From positions 4,794,001 through 4,858,000 of the forward strand of contig JAMJFZ010000597.1 of assembly GCA_026225945.1 (NCBI GenBank): a DNA stretch of 64,000 bases, given 5' to 3'. The translations under genes were made by a program, and so were the position numbers. Below are positions 42,233 through 53,695 of this stretch, in pieces. The notes under the pieces were generated by a model. It saw only the letters and a program-made list of their open reading frames with translations. It was not told where the DNA came from and ran no database searches. This stretch comes from Cricetomys ansorgei (Eukaryota; Chordata; Mammalia; Rodentia; Nesomyidae). Within the stretch, counting starts at the first letter, position 1. Each line of letters begins with the position of its first letter.

Positions 42233-45070
42233 ATCAATGAAGTTTCTTTTGCTTCCCTTTGCTTAGTATTCGAGTAATACTTAAAATCCATTTACTTTCA
42301 GTTTCATGAAATTTGTTAATTGTTGATCTCAGTGCCTGAGCTGTCAGTGCTCTGTTCAGGAAGTTGTCTCCTGTGCCAACGCATTCAAGGCTATTCCTCA
42401 TCTTCTCTTCTAACAGGTTCAGTGTATCTGGTTTTATGTTGAGGTCTTTGATCCATTTGGACTCGAATTTTGGGCAGGGTGATAGATATGGATCTATTTG
42501 CATTCTTCTACATTTGGACATCCAATTAGATCAGCATCATTTGTTAAAGATGCTTTCTTTTTTCCATTGTATGTTTCTGGCTTCTTTATCGAAGATCAGG
42601 TGTCCATAAGTGTATGGATTTATGTCTGGATCCTTGGTTTGGGTTCCATTGATCCTTGTGTCTGTTTCTGTGTCAATACCATGTAGTTTTTATTACTATT
42701 ATATACCACTACAGTAGTACAACTTAAGATCAGGGATGTTGATACCTCCAGAAGGATGTTACTTGTAACCACTCATGGGACCCTTCAGGTGGGGAGTAGT
42801 GTTGTCGTGGAATCAGGACACAGACTCCGGGAGGCAGGTGAATGGCAAAAGGCAGACTCAGTTTATTGTAGGAAGGGGAAGCCTCTTTATACCCTCCACT
42901 GGCCCAGCTGTAGGAGTTCCCTGGTTGAGTTTTTGGGGTCAATTATACATACTATCGTTATCATCTGCAAATGAGGATACTTTGACTTCTTTCTTTCCAA
43001 TCTGTATCCCCTTGATCTCCTTCTGTTGTCTTATTGCTCTAGCTAGAACTTCAAGTACTATGTTGAATAGGCATGGAAAGAGGGGACAACCTTTGTCTTA
43101 TTCCTGATTTTAGTGAAATTGCTTTGAGTTTTTCTCCATTCAATTTGATGTTGTTTGTGGGCTTGCTGTAAATTGTCTTACTATGTTTAGGTTTGGCCCT
43201 TGTATCCCCAATCTCTCCAAGACTTTTATCATGAAGGGGTGTTGGATTTTGTCAAAAGCTTTCTTGGCATCTAGTGAGATGATCATATGGTTTTTTTCTT
43301 TTGGTTTGTTTATGTGGTGGATGACATTGACTGATTTTCATATGTTGAACCATCCCTGCATCTCTGGGATCAAGCCTACTTGATCATGGTGGATGATCTT
43401 TTTAATGTGTTCTTGGATGCTGTTTGTGAGTATTTTAGTATCTATGTTCATGAGGGAAATTGACTTGGAATTCTCTTTCTTTGTTGAATTTTTGTGTTGT
43501 TTGGGTATCAGTGTGACTGTGGCCTTGTAGAATGAATTTGGCAGTATTCCTTCTGCTTCTATTTTGTGGAATAACTTGAGGAGTACTGGTTTTAACTCTT
43601 CTTTGTTGAATGCCTGATAGAATTCTAGCCCTGGGCTTATTTTGTTTGGAAGACTTTTAATGACCTCCTCTATTTCCTTGGGGGTTATAGGTCTGTTTAA
43701 GTTGTTTATCTGATCTTGATTCAATTTTGGTAGGTGATATTTATTGAGAAAATTATCCATTTGTTTTAGATTCTCCAATTTCGTGGAGTACAGGTTTTTA
43801 AAGTATGACTAATGATTCTTTGGATTTCCTTGGTGTCTGTAGAAATAGCTCCCTTTTTGTTTCAGATTTTATTGATTTGGATATTCTCTCCCTTTCATTT
43901 AACTAGTTTGTCTAGGAGTTTGTCTATCTTGTTGATTTTCTCAAAAAACCAGCTCTTTGTTTCATTGATTCTTTGACTTGTTCTTTTTGTTTCTATTTTG
44001 TTGATTTCAGCCCTCAGTTTGATTTTTTTTTGTCATCTACTTCTCTTGGGTGTTCTTGCTTCTTTCTGTGCTAAAGCTTTCAGTTTTGCTCTTAATTTGC
44101 TAATGTGCAATGTCTCCATTCTTTTCTGGTAGGCAATTTGTGCTATGCATTCTCCTCTTAGCACCTTTTTCATTGTGTCATAGGTTTGGCTATTTTGTGA
44201 AGTTATTTTCATTGAATTTGAAAAAGTCTTTAATTTCTTTCTTTCTTTCTTGACTCAGTTGCAATTCAGTAGAGAGTTGTTCAGTTTCTATGAATTTGTA
44301 GGTCTTCTGTTTGTTGCGGTTGTTGAAGTTTTAATATGGATTGATATGGTGGTCTGATAGGATGCAGGGGGTTATTTCAATTTTCTTATATTTATTGAGG
44401 CTTGCTTTGTGGCCAAGAATGTGGTCAATTTTGGAGAAGGTCCTGTGAAGTGGTGAGAAAAAGGTGTATTCTTTTGTGTGTGGGTGAAATGTTCTATAAA
44501 TATCTGTTAGGTCTATTTGGTTTATAACATCTGATAGTGTCAGTATTTTTCTGTTTAGTGTTTGTCTGGATGACATGCCTGTTGGTGAGAGTGGGGTATT
44601 GAAGTCTCCCACTATCAGTGTGTGAGGGTCAATATGTGTTTTTAGCTTTAGGAATGTTTCTTTTACAAATGTGGGAACCCTTGTGTTAGGGGTATAGATG
44701 TTAAGAATTGAAATGTCATCCTGGTGGATTTTTCCTTTAATGAGTATGAGGTGTTCTTCTCCATCTTTTGATTAATTTAAGTTTGAAGTCTATTTTGTTG
44801 GATATTAGAATAGCTACACCAACTTGTTTTTTTTAGGTCCATTTGCTTGGTAAATCTTTTTTCCCCTAGCCCTTTACTTTGAGGTAATGTTTATCTTTGA
44901 GGTTGATGTGTGTTTCTTGTATGCAGAAGAAGGCTGCATTCTGTTTTCACATCCATTCTGTTAGTCTGTGTCTTTTTATTGGGGAGTTGAGACCATTAAT
45001 GTTGAGGGATATCAGTGACCAATAATAGTTAGGTCCTATTATTTTGTAGTTGTTGTTGATTGTTGTTGTG
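42233..45070 (-). pseudogene. L1 ORF2 (endonuclease/reverse transcriptase), degenerate
   Basis: ORF2 nicks target DNA and reverse-transcribes L1 RNA. Endonuclease landmarks are visible at 44331-44612: [18 protein letters not shown] and LSDHH. The reverse-transcriptase part includes a frame at 43338-43778 with [20 protein letters not shown], then [13 protein letters not shown] near 43235-43275 and the catalytic FADD at 42960-42971 (complement). C-terminal residues continue at 42234-42521 (CRRMQIDPYLSPC). Frameshifts and stops break it, about 140 codons after FADD are replaced by LTR sequence, and the final part is missing. Confidence 0.9.
42763..42930 (-). mobile_element. ERV LTR fragment inside L1 ORF2
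   Basis: On the minus strand this patch has GGTATAAAGAGG (TATA box), then ACAATAAACTGAGTCTGCC (polyadenylation signal and start of the downstream part), and ends near TTACAAGTAACA. That layout is an LTR core promoter to U5 end. The upstream U3 is missing. I did not recognise the family; a class II rodent ERV is plausible. Confidence 0.6.
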
Positions 45071-45149
45071 TGTGTGTGTCCCTTCTACTGATTATGATGG
45101 TGCAAGATTATTTATTTCCTGTGTTTTCCTGATTGTAGTTAACGTCCTT

Positions 45150-46238
45150 GGGTTGGAGTTTTCCTTCTAGTACCTCTGTAGGATAGGATTTGTAGATAGG
45201 TATTGTTTGAATTTGGATTTATCATGAAATATTTTGTTTTCTCCATCTGTGATAATTGAGTTTTGCTGGGTATAGTAGTCTGGGCTGGCATCTGTGTTTC
45301 CTTGGAGTCTGTAGTACTTCTGACCAGGGCCTGCTGGCTTTTAGCGTCTCCATTGAGAAGTCGGATGTAATTCTAATAGATTGCCTTTGTATGGTACTTG
45401 TTTTTTTTTCCTTCCCCTCTTGCAGCTTTTAGTATTCTTTCTTTGTTTTGTATGTTTAATGTTTTGATTATTATGTGGCGAGGGGCCTTTGTTTTCTGGT
45501 CTAGTCTATTTGGTATTCTGTAAGCTCCTTGTACTTATATAGGCATCTCTTTCCTTAGGTTTGCAAAATTTTCTTCAATGATTTTGTTGAAAATATTATC
45601 CGGGCCTTTGAGTTGGGAACCTTCTTCTTCCTCTGTTCCTATTATTCTTAGGCTTGATCTTTTCATAGCGTCCGAGATTTCCTGGATGTTTTGTGTCAGG
45701 AGTTTTTTGGATTTGATATTTTCCTTTACCAATGTGTCTATTTCATCTATAATATCTTCAGTTCTTGAGATTCTCTCTCCCATCTCTTGTGCTCTGTTGC
45801 TGTAGCTTGCCTCTGTAGTTCCTGATCACTTCTGGATTTTTCATTTCCAACATTCCCTCAATCTGTGTTTTCTTTATGGCTTCTATTTCCATTTTCATGT
45901 CTTGGACAGTTTTGTTCACTTCCTTCCATTGTTTGCTTTTTCTTGGCTTTCTTTCAGGGATTTATTAATTTCTTCTAATTGTGTTTTTCTGTGTTTCTTT
46001 GATGAGTTCCTCATTTCCTCCAATTGTTTACCGTTTCTATTTCTTTGAGGGATTTATTCATGTTGTCTTTAAAGACCTCTATTAGCTTTATAAAGTTGGT
46101 TTTAAGGTCTTTTTCTTCTGATTCACCTGTGTCAGAGTGTTGGGGAGTTTTTGGTAGAAGGGTAGTTGGGCTTTGGTGGTGCCATATTGTCCTGGATGTT
46201 GATTGTGTTCTTACACTGGCTTTTCGGCATTTGCTCAT
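45150..46238 (-). pseudogene. L1 ORF1 (RNA-binding protein), degenerate
   Basis: ORF1 protein coats L1 RNA. The frame at 46011-46238 gives a Lys/Glu/Asn-rich segment like the coiled-coil part (FKDNMNKSLKEIE). The frame at 45535-45783 carries SLRIIGTEEEEGSQLKGP and FNKIIEENFANLRKEMP, typical of the RRM region. The two lie in order but are separated by stops and shifts. I place the start at the methionine at 46238, just inside the 5' UTR. Confidence 0.85.
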
Positions 46239-46398
46239 TGGGTGATTCTAGGTTTAGGTGGTAAATTCCTGAGTTTTTCTTTTATTGGTTGAATGTCTTG
46301 TTCCTCAGTTTCTTTTTTCTCTCTCTGATCTTCTGTTCTTTGTGGCCCCTTGTCAAGCATGGAGTCTCTGCCAGGCTGGGGACTGAGATACAGAGCTT

Positions 46399-46785
46399 GC
46401 AGGCTTCCTACTTGTTTTTCTGGCTGTCTGCCTCGTCTCCTTGTGGCATGTGAGGTATCTGCCTCGTTGGTGTTTGGGACTCAGGTGGGTGGCAGCGGTG
46501 GAGAGGGTTGGTGGTGAGAAGATGGTGTGGGTTGAGTTTGGGGGCACAGGCTGTTCTAGCGGGAAGATTGAGCAAGCAGGTTTCCTGCTTGTTCTTCTGC
46601 TGGTTGGCTTGTTGTGCTCTAGTGTGGGAAATGTCTGGCCAAGATGCATGTGGGGCTTGGGTGAGCAGAACTGGGGAGGGGTGGGAGGGAGCAGGTGTGG
46701 GGAGATGGTGGTGAATTGAGGTTTGGGGAGACGGGGTGTTCTGGTGGGAGGGTTAGGAGTCTGCCTACCTTTTCTTCAGTTGCAG
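46399..46785 (-). promoter_or_regulatory. L1 5'-UTR tandem promoter monomers
   Basis: GCAGGCTTCCTACTTGTTTT at 46399 and GCAGGTTTCCTGCTTGTTCT at 46576 start two units 177 bases apart, with a truncated third unit from about 46753. In rodent L1 such tandem monomers are the RNA polymerase II promoter; transcription would run leftwards from here. They are G-rich on the plus strand and diverged. Confidence 0.75.
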
Positions 46786-47004
46786 TTTCAATAATCTCTG
46801 TTTTGAAATGGATTTATTTGGACTATGTAAGACAACATTGAATGTAATTATTGATATGTTAAAATTTAAATATGTCTTTTTTTTGTCTTCATCTTTATTT
46901 TCTCTGGTTTCTTTTTCCTTCCTTTCTGTATGCTAATTGAACATATTTTTGAATCTCATTTTGACTTATCTATAGATTTATTTATTTATGTTGTTGTATT
47001 TGGT
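46786..47004 (-). mobile_element. ancient L1M fragment
   Basis: TGTAATTATTGATATGTTAA, CTTTATTTTCTCTGGTTTC and TTTTGACTTATCTATAG are the reverse complement of an old L1M. It continues after the B4 on the right. Confidence 0.65.
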
Positions 47005-47335
47005 GTATGTACATGTGTGTGGGCATGCTTGCATGCACGTGCCTGTGTGGGGGGCTAGGGGTAACACCAGAAGCCTTACTCTATGGCTTCCCACCTTATT
47101 ACTGGAGACAGGGTCTTTCACCAGACCTGAGCTCACTGCGTCAGCTAGACTAGCTGGCAAGCCAGTCCCCAGGATCTGCCTGTCGCAGTCTCTGCCCACA
47201 GCCCTGGGATTATGATGTGCATTGGTATGCCTGGCTTTGACAAAGATGCTTGGCATCAACCCCAGGCCTTCATGGCTGTGAAGCAGGCACTTTACCCATG
47301 GAGCCTACTTCCTACCTCCATATGGTGGTTTTTAA
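47005..47335 (-). mobile_element. B4 composite SINE
   Basis: GTGTGGGCATGCTTGCATGC, GGAGACAGGGTCTTTCACCA, CCTGGGATTATGATGTGCAT and GGCACTTTACCCATGGAGCC trace a complete inverted B4. Confidence 0.85.
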
Positions 47336-47761
47336 AAATAAAGTGTTTCTCTTTGTCACTTTTTTAGTGATTATCTCAGTCTCTCTCTCTCTCTCTCTTC
47401 CTTCCTTTCTCTCTCTTCCTCTGTCTGTCTGTCTGTCTCTCTTACACACACCATTATTTTACTAGTTTGAAAGAAATGCAGAAATACTGTCTGCCTTCAT
47501 GTCCTTCACCCTCCCCCACTAACAATAAAATTGTCTTATATATTTCTTTTACATATATTTAGAGCCAAATTAGAAGATATTTCAATTTTTACTTCACTTT
47601 GACATAATTTAGAGAACTCAAGAAGGAATGTATCCCCGCCTCTCCCTACCATGTTACTTTTTCCACCCCAGTGTTCTAGAGTCTTCCTTTTCCTTCTTCT
47701 ATGTTTTAGAATTCTTCATCTTCACCTCTTTTTTTGGTTGAAAGAACATCCTTTTAAAAAA
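47336..47761 (-). mobile_element. ancient L1M with CT-rich tract
   Basis: A (CT)n/(TCTG)n stretch lies at about 47379-47438. The rest (AACAATAAAATTGTCTTATA, CATATATTTAGAGCC) fits inverted L1M. No coding potential remains. Confidence 0.55.
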
Positions 47762-47940
47762 AAATAAAAAATTCATTGACATGTGAGTGTTCTGTCTTCA
47801 TGCACGCCTGCATGCCAGAAGAGGGCATCTGATCCCACCACATACGGCTGTGAGCCACCATGTGGTTGCTGGGAATTGAACTTAGGATGTTTGTAAGAGC
47901 AGTCAGTGCTCCTAACCACTGAGCCATCTCTCAAACCCAA
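47762..47940 (-). mobile_element. B2 SINE
   Basis: GCCAGAAGAGGGCATCTGAT, GAGCCACCATGTGGTTGCTG, GGGAATTGAACTTAGGATG and CCACTGAGCCATCTCTCAAA give a clear inverted B2. Confidence 0.95.
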
Positions 47941-49476
47941 AAGAACGTCTTTAGTTATTATTGTCAGATAGATTTGTTGATGATTGGTTTTTCTTCATCT
48001 GAAAAGTTCTTGATTTTCCTCCTTACTCCTTAATAATTCTCTCAATGCATAAAGAATTCTAAAATGACATTTTTTTTTTTTCAAAGTTGGATTTTGCAAA
48101 GGTAGCGCTCTCTTTTGTCCTCCATGGTTTTGGAAGTGAAATCTACTGCCATTGAAATTGTCCCTTCCATATGCACAGTGTGCATTTCTCTCACCCTACT
48201 TAAAGTTTTTGTGTGTTTTCTTAGCTTCTAGAATACAATAGGGTTCTTCTTTGGTGTTAGCTACTTCAAATTTAACCTGTTCGAGGGTTCATTCAACTTC
48301 TCAGACTTGTAGGTTTATGTCTCTTTCAAAATTTTGAAAGTTTTCATCCATTTTTTTCTTTGAATTTATTTTTCGTGTCTTTTCTTTTGTCATTTACTGG
48401 GGCTCCAGGGGCCTGGGGGCAGGCGTTTAGTTGTAGCTTCTGGAAATTTGTTTGTTTGTTTTTTAATTTTCTTCTTTCTTTCTTTCCTTCCTTCCTTCCT
48501 TCCTTCTCTTTTTTTTGAGACAGGTTCTATTTATGGTGTAGCTCTGGCTGTCCTGGAACTCACTATGCAAACCAGGCTGGCCTTGAACACACAGAGATCT
48601 GCCTCTGCCTCCCAAGTGCTGGGATTAAAGGCGTGAGCCACTACATTGGGTTTTTTTTTTGTTCATTCGTAATTTACTAAAAAAATCAGATTGAATAATA
48701 TTTTTCTTGTGCTTTCCACTTCACTGACTTTTTTCCTCTCTGCTCCATTCTGCTATTGGATTTATCTATTGAGATTTTTATTTTCATTATTATATTTTTT
48801 AGTTCTTAAATTTCTACGTCTTTCCTGAGATACTCTATTTCTTTCCTGATGGTTTCTTTTTTTCCATCAAGGATGTTTGTAATAACTCATTGAAACAATC
48901 AACCAGCCAACAAACAAACAAAAGAAACCTCAGCTGCCTTAAGATCTTGGACCAATATATTTAATGTGTATTCTATTTCTCTTGAAGTTTGTGTCATTTG
49001 ACTGTATTTTTAAATGAAATGAAGATTTCTTGGTTCTCATACGATGAGAGATTTCCAGTTAAAATCTGCACTTCTTTTGCATTATGTGTTAAGGCTCGAT
49101 TTGGATTATTCAAATTGTCTATTTTCAATGGTTTTCTCTGACACAGCTCTGGCAAGTGGGAGGAGCTGAGGCTCTGTGAATGTTAAGAGGAAAAAGTGTG
49201 TATTCTCTCTCAGCTGCTGTTGACCTCCTGGGAGGTAGCTCTGATTCTACTGGGAAACAGTGGCAATCTACACTCTTCACAAGGCTTCTTTGATGTCACC
49301 CTAATGATCAGTGGAAGAAAGTCTTACTCTTGCCAGATGGGGAGTGAAAGTCCAGGATTCTCACAGGGTCTCCTCTCAGAGGGGGTCAAGGTTGAGGTCA
49401 TTGCCGACTATTGGCAGTTCAAGTCTCAGCTCTCTACCTGTCCTTTGACACTACCATGGATGTGGTCCTATGGAAC
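47941..49476 (-). mobile_element. ancient L1M, continued
   Basis: GTTCTTGATTTTCCTCCTTA, GTAGGTTTATGTCTCTTTCA, TTTCTACGTCTTTCCTGAG and, further on, CTCTGACACAGCTCTGG and GGGGAGTGAAAGTCCAGG follow an old L1M read in reverse. It is interrupted by a B1 at about 48466-48652. Part of it (48342-48905) recurs at 61849-62606. Confidence 0.7.
48466..48652 (-). mobile_element. B1 SINE with CTTC tail
   Basis: A (CTTC/CTTT)n tail at 48468-48508 is followed by TTTTGAGACAGGTTCTATTT, CTGTCCTGGAACTCACTATG and CCAAGTGCTGGGATTAAAGG. A truncated B1 in the same orientation occupies the equivalent place in the copy at 62382-62445. Confidence 0.95.
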
Positions 49477-49477
49477 T

Positions 49478-49881
49478 TGATGATTAATTGTATGCATCAA
49501 CTGAGCTAAGAGATGCCCAGGTAACTTGAAAACCATTAGTTCTGGATGTGTCTGTGAAGTCATTTCTGGGAGAGAATAACATTTAGACAGAGGAAGCAGC
49601 CTACTGCCATTAATGTGCGTGGGCATCGGCTGATGATCTGAATAGAGCAACAGGGCAGAGGGATGCCAACTCTCTCCCCTCTTTAGTTAAGACACTCACC
49701 TTTTCCTGATGGTCTTTGGATTTGGCTTGAACCACGCCACCAGCTTTTCTGGATTTCCTGTGGATAGATGGCAGATCCTATAACTTCTCAGCTTCCGTAA
49801 CCACGAGAGCCAGTTCCTTTAAAAACACATACGTATGCACATTCTATTGGTTCTGATTCTCTATAGAATCCTGACAAACAC
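49478..49881 (+). mobile_element. MLT2-type ERVL solo LTR
   Basis: It starts TGATGATTAATTGTATGCAT and has GATGTGTCTGTGAAGTCATT, GTGCGTGGGCATCGGCTGAT, AACTTCTCAGCTTCCGTAAC, TCTATTGGTTCTGATTCTC and ends CCTGACAAACACA. The order is that of MLT2 LTRs, with TG...CA ends. No flanking 5-bp duplication is visible. Confidence 0.85.
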
Positions 49882-51842
49882 AGCCCCACGAGAGTAAAGT
49901 CTAGGCTCCTGCCTCAGTATTTGTTGGCGTGAGTGGGGCTGCGACCACAGATTTAAAAAGAGCGTGCTTATTAGCTAAGCATTTTCTGCCTTACACTGTT
50001 GCCTTTTATTTTTTTGCTAGAAAGTGCAAATTTTTGCCACAGCAAATTTTCGCCACAGCTTTTATTGCCTACACTGTTTGGCATTCTCAAGCTTCCTTTT
50101 CTGGCTCCGTATGATATATGAGGCAAAAATAAGAACTGAGAACTCATCCCCCGCCATTTCTTGATTTTGAGTTCTACTGATCTGTCCCCTTCTCTTGAGC
50201 TGTCAAACTCTTCCTTTGGTTTGTCTTTATACAACATTAAGAATTTGTAGTCACACACAGCAGGGAGGTGGGGGACAGTATCTATGTGGCAGACGTGGCA
50301 GACCTTTTCTCTGGGGACAGACTTTTGGAGTCAGAAAACATTAGCACAAGGTCCCAACCCAAATGAATAATGGGCACCTCTGCCTTGAAATAGTCTCAGA
50401 GCCCTCTCCTGTGAGCTGTCTTGGGAGGCCCTGGTCACCTCAGGCATCTGCAGCTCAGATTTGCCTGCTTGCTCTAGGAATTGACAGAGTATATATTTTA
50501 TGCACAGAGGACAGCTTCAGCTGCAGGAGCGGAACTTTCTGATGCTCAGCTGTTCCCAGTGGGAAACTCACCTGAGAAGAGTGTGAATTCACCGTCCTCA
50601 GAAACACCCAAGCAGAGGCCCAGAGTCCTGGGATAAAGAGGAGACGCACCAGACAGTTTCTGAGGCCTCCCTACAGCTAAGACAATGGGAGTTCATGTGT
50701 TATTTTTTATGAGCTTGAGAGAACAGAGGTAAAATCTCTACTTTGCCGGTCCAGGGCCCCATGTTGAGATTTGCATACAGAATGTTGTTCGTGTGTCTAA
50801 TGGATTGGCTGAATGTCTGAAGGGGTATAGGCTCTAGCTGGTGTCCATCCAGATTGGCTAGATTCAAACACTTGGTGGGAACGTAAGTGGGGTTGGCCCA
50901 TATCGATAACCTGGATTATGCTGTAATCAGAGTGTTGACGCCAACTCCCCCATCTTATATGTCACATAGTGCGTAGTCAGTGCCAGCAAGACAGGCTGAC
51001 TTAAAGCTCACAGCACAGAAGGTATCCTTAGAGAGTCTGTAAGCATTCATCTTACCTTGCCACATCATCCTTGGCTCAGGACAGTTGGTCTTTCACAGAT
51101 CTTTTTATAGCATGAGGGTCAGAGAGACACCCAGGGCTCCGTTGTAAAGACTGAGAAGTCCATTAGGGAGGGAAGAGAACCAGGTGATAGAAAGAACTGG
51201 CTCAGCATTTTGTCCTGTGAGCAATGTGCAGACATCAGCTAATTAAATAAATCCATCAGAAAAAGAATGGAAGGATCTTCAAGAGCGTAGAGGTCCTCTG
51301 CTTAGGCCTGTGAGAGTCGGAGCCCAGTATCTCAGGGTGTGTCGGGGTACGGTATCGCTTTAAAGCACTTTCTTGGAAGGAGACAGAGGATCAGCTACGC
51401 TCCGGGTAGTTTTTATATAGGTCGTCTCGGCTAAGTCGCAACAGCAAGTGGGCGAAGGCATTATTATATCAGTTTTCAGTAAGAAAACAGGCTTAGCGAG
51501 ATTAAGGAATTCCTCTAAGGATCCAGTTGGCAACTGGCAGAAGTTGAGATTTATGCATGAGTTCATCCGGCTCAAAGCTTATAGTCTCAGCATGCCACCA
51601 TGTGGGTCTGCTAGGAGGGGACCAGAGGGACCATGTCCCCGAGATTTACCTTCTAGGTGCCAGGCTGAGGAAGATTAAAGAATTTATTTACTCCTTTTCC
51701 TTACTTCCCCCCAAATCACACATTACTTTGAACAGGAAAAGTTTAGTAGAAAGAATAGTTGGCTGTGCTAGGAATTGTGATAGTTAGGGACTGGCTAGTA
51801 AGGAAGAAAGAGAAATTGATAGGTCTAAATACGGCAGCTATA
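49882..51842. other. single-copy non-coding DNA
   Basis: This is one of the longest stretches without a recognised repeat. A 16-base unit AAATTTTTGCCACAGC is tandemly duplicated at 50028-50059 with one base changed. No exon was recognised. Confidence 0.45.
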
Positions 51843-51975
51843 TGGGCTGGCAGGATGGCTCAGGATGTAAAGGCGCTTTGGGCCAAACCTGATGTTTACT
51901 GCCTGGGACCTAAGTGATGGAAGGAGAGAACAGACTTCTGAAAGTTGTTCTGTGACCTCTGAACTCACACTATGG

Positions 51976-52006
<31 letters not shown>

Positions 52007-52095
52007 CTGTGGAGGGCACATGTGCATGTGTGTGTATATCTACCTATACCTATACGTATATCTACATACACATGCACAATAAATGTAAACAAGAC
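51843..52095 (+). mobile_element. B3-type SINE with TG repeat
   Basis: GGGCTGGCAGGATGGCTCAG, GTAAAGGCGCTTTGGGCC, GATGGAAGGAGAGAACAGAC and GTTGTTCTGTGACCTCTG are B3 blocks. (TG)n at 51979-52008 and an AATAAATG tail follow. Confidence 0.95.
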
Positions 52096-52756
52096 AGAGA
52101 TAAATAGCAGATGCAGGAAGAAGTCACTTCCCCTAGAGCTGAGTTGGAGCATTTGAGGACTAAGTCCCTCAGGGCTGAGATCCAGACCATGGAGCCAATA
52201 TGGCGGCCTGCTGGCTGGCAGAGACACTACTGAAGTGCTGTACTCATGGAACTTACTGGAAACATCCTCAGATTTCATTATTTTCTTTTTTTAAAGATAT
52301 TTTCTTTGTCTTTGATGTTTGGTAGATTAACCATTTTTTTAAAAAAATTATTATCCAAGAGCAGATTTTGTTTTAATTATTCTCAGGATTTGCTGCATCA
52401 GAAGATGAATGGCCTTTCACTCTCTGAAAAGCTGCGGGCATCAGTCAGCTCTTCCGGGATCTCTCTTATCTTCTTCCCCTCATTGAAAACTTGATGAGAT
52501 GTGAGTGAGATATTCCTTCACCCTTAAAACTTCAACCTCTCATATTTGAATTTTTAAATCTTTGCTGCATTCTTGAGCATTTATTTTATAGGTTTGTAGT
52601 TTTTCTCTTTGAGTTGAGAAAACTCTCTATGTACACCTAAGAATGTTTTACCCATTTATTAACTTTTGATTTCAAATCTTATATTTTTGTTTATATATGG
52701 TATAGTTCTTTCTTTTTAATAACCAGTCTTGCTTTTAATTGTCTCTCGTCTTTTTA
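52096..52756. other. single-copy, then AT-rich DNA
   Basis: AATATGGCGGC at 52197-52207 is a perfect YY1-type word. From about 52280 the sequence becomes AT-rich and may be old L1-derived, but no landmark is firm. Confidence 0.4.
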
Positions 52757-53003
52757 AAAATTTATTTTAAAATTACGTTTATTTATATGTATTTGCATGT
52801 GTATGCATATATAGGTATTTATATGTATTCATGTGTGTGTGTGTGTGTGCGTGTGCGTGCGTGCGTGTGTGTATACTATGGCTGTGTGTGCTATAGTGGT
52901 CAGTGGACAACGTGTGGCGTGGGAGTCAGTTCTCCTGCCACCAGGTGGAACCCGGGTTGTCAGGTGTGATAACGAGCACCTTTGCCTGCCACCCCACAGG
53001 CCC
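52757..53003 (-). mobile_element. B3-type SINE with TG/CG repeat
   Basis: A TTTATTT/TATG-rich tail and (TG)n with GCGTGCGTGCG (about 52830-52872) precede GTGGTCAGTGGACAACGTGT, GTCAGTTCTCCTGCCACCAG and ACCTTTGCCTGCCACCC. Inverted B3. Confidence 0.87.
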
Positions 53004-53610
53004 TTTTTAAAGATTTCCAAGCATGTCATACATATTTTGAATTTTGTGTTAGACAACAATCCAAAGTCTTTTTGTATGTCATAAGGCTGATGTGGGTTCT
53101 GCTGGCTTTTGTTCATAGTGTTGTGTTTCCTTGTGCGTTGTGCCTTTTTTAATATAACCAGACAATTCTTGGAATCATGTAGGAATTGTTCGAGTTCTGG
53201 GTTGAAGATGCATTTCCCGAGATATTCGTGTTTGTTGTTACTAGGTACCAAGGCACCACTGAAGAAGGACCCTCATTCAACTTGAGGTTTTGTGGAAAAT
53301 CTAGCTATTAACAACTTGAGCTTCAAATGCCTATTATGGCCTCGGTTTGTAGTTAAAATTGTCAGGAATATTTGTCATTTCCAGATTCTGAAGGACACCG
53401 TCTTCACTGTTTATACCCCATCCTTGCATTGAGAATATGGCCCTTTGAGTTACAAACTTTAAACAGGAGTACTTTTCCCTCCAGACCCTCATGTTGGATG
53501 ATGGCCTAAAGTTTGTCTCTCATTTTCTATAACCTGCTGGGACTCAAGTTACCTGGGATTGACAAATATTCTTGAGGAAAATTCGTCCCAATGTTCTCTG
53601 TAGGTTTCTT
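53004..53610. other. AT-rich DNA, possibly L1M-derived
   Basis: The style resembles inverted old L1M but no diagnostic word was found. Confidence 0.35.
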
Positions 53611-53646
53611 TTTTTTTTTTCTTCTAAAAAGATTTTTACTTTAAAA

Positions 53647-53695
<49 letters not shown>

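Larger units (their letters stand above)
42233..46785 (-). mobile_element. rodent L1, near full 5' part, 3'-truncated
   Basis: Read on the minus strand the order is 5'-UTR monomers (46399-46785), rest of the 5' UTR, ORF1 (about 46238 to 45150), ORF2 endonuclease, reverse transcriptase and part of the C-terminal region, ending near 42233. The ORF2 C-terminus, 3' UTR and A-tail are absent. L1 elements normally lose the 5' end, so a missing 3' end points to later deletion or rearrangement. It lies within a region of ancient L1M in the same orientation. A foreign LTR piece replaces part of ORF2. It cannot be active. Confidence 0.92.
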
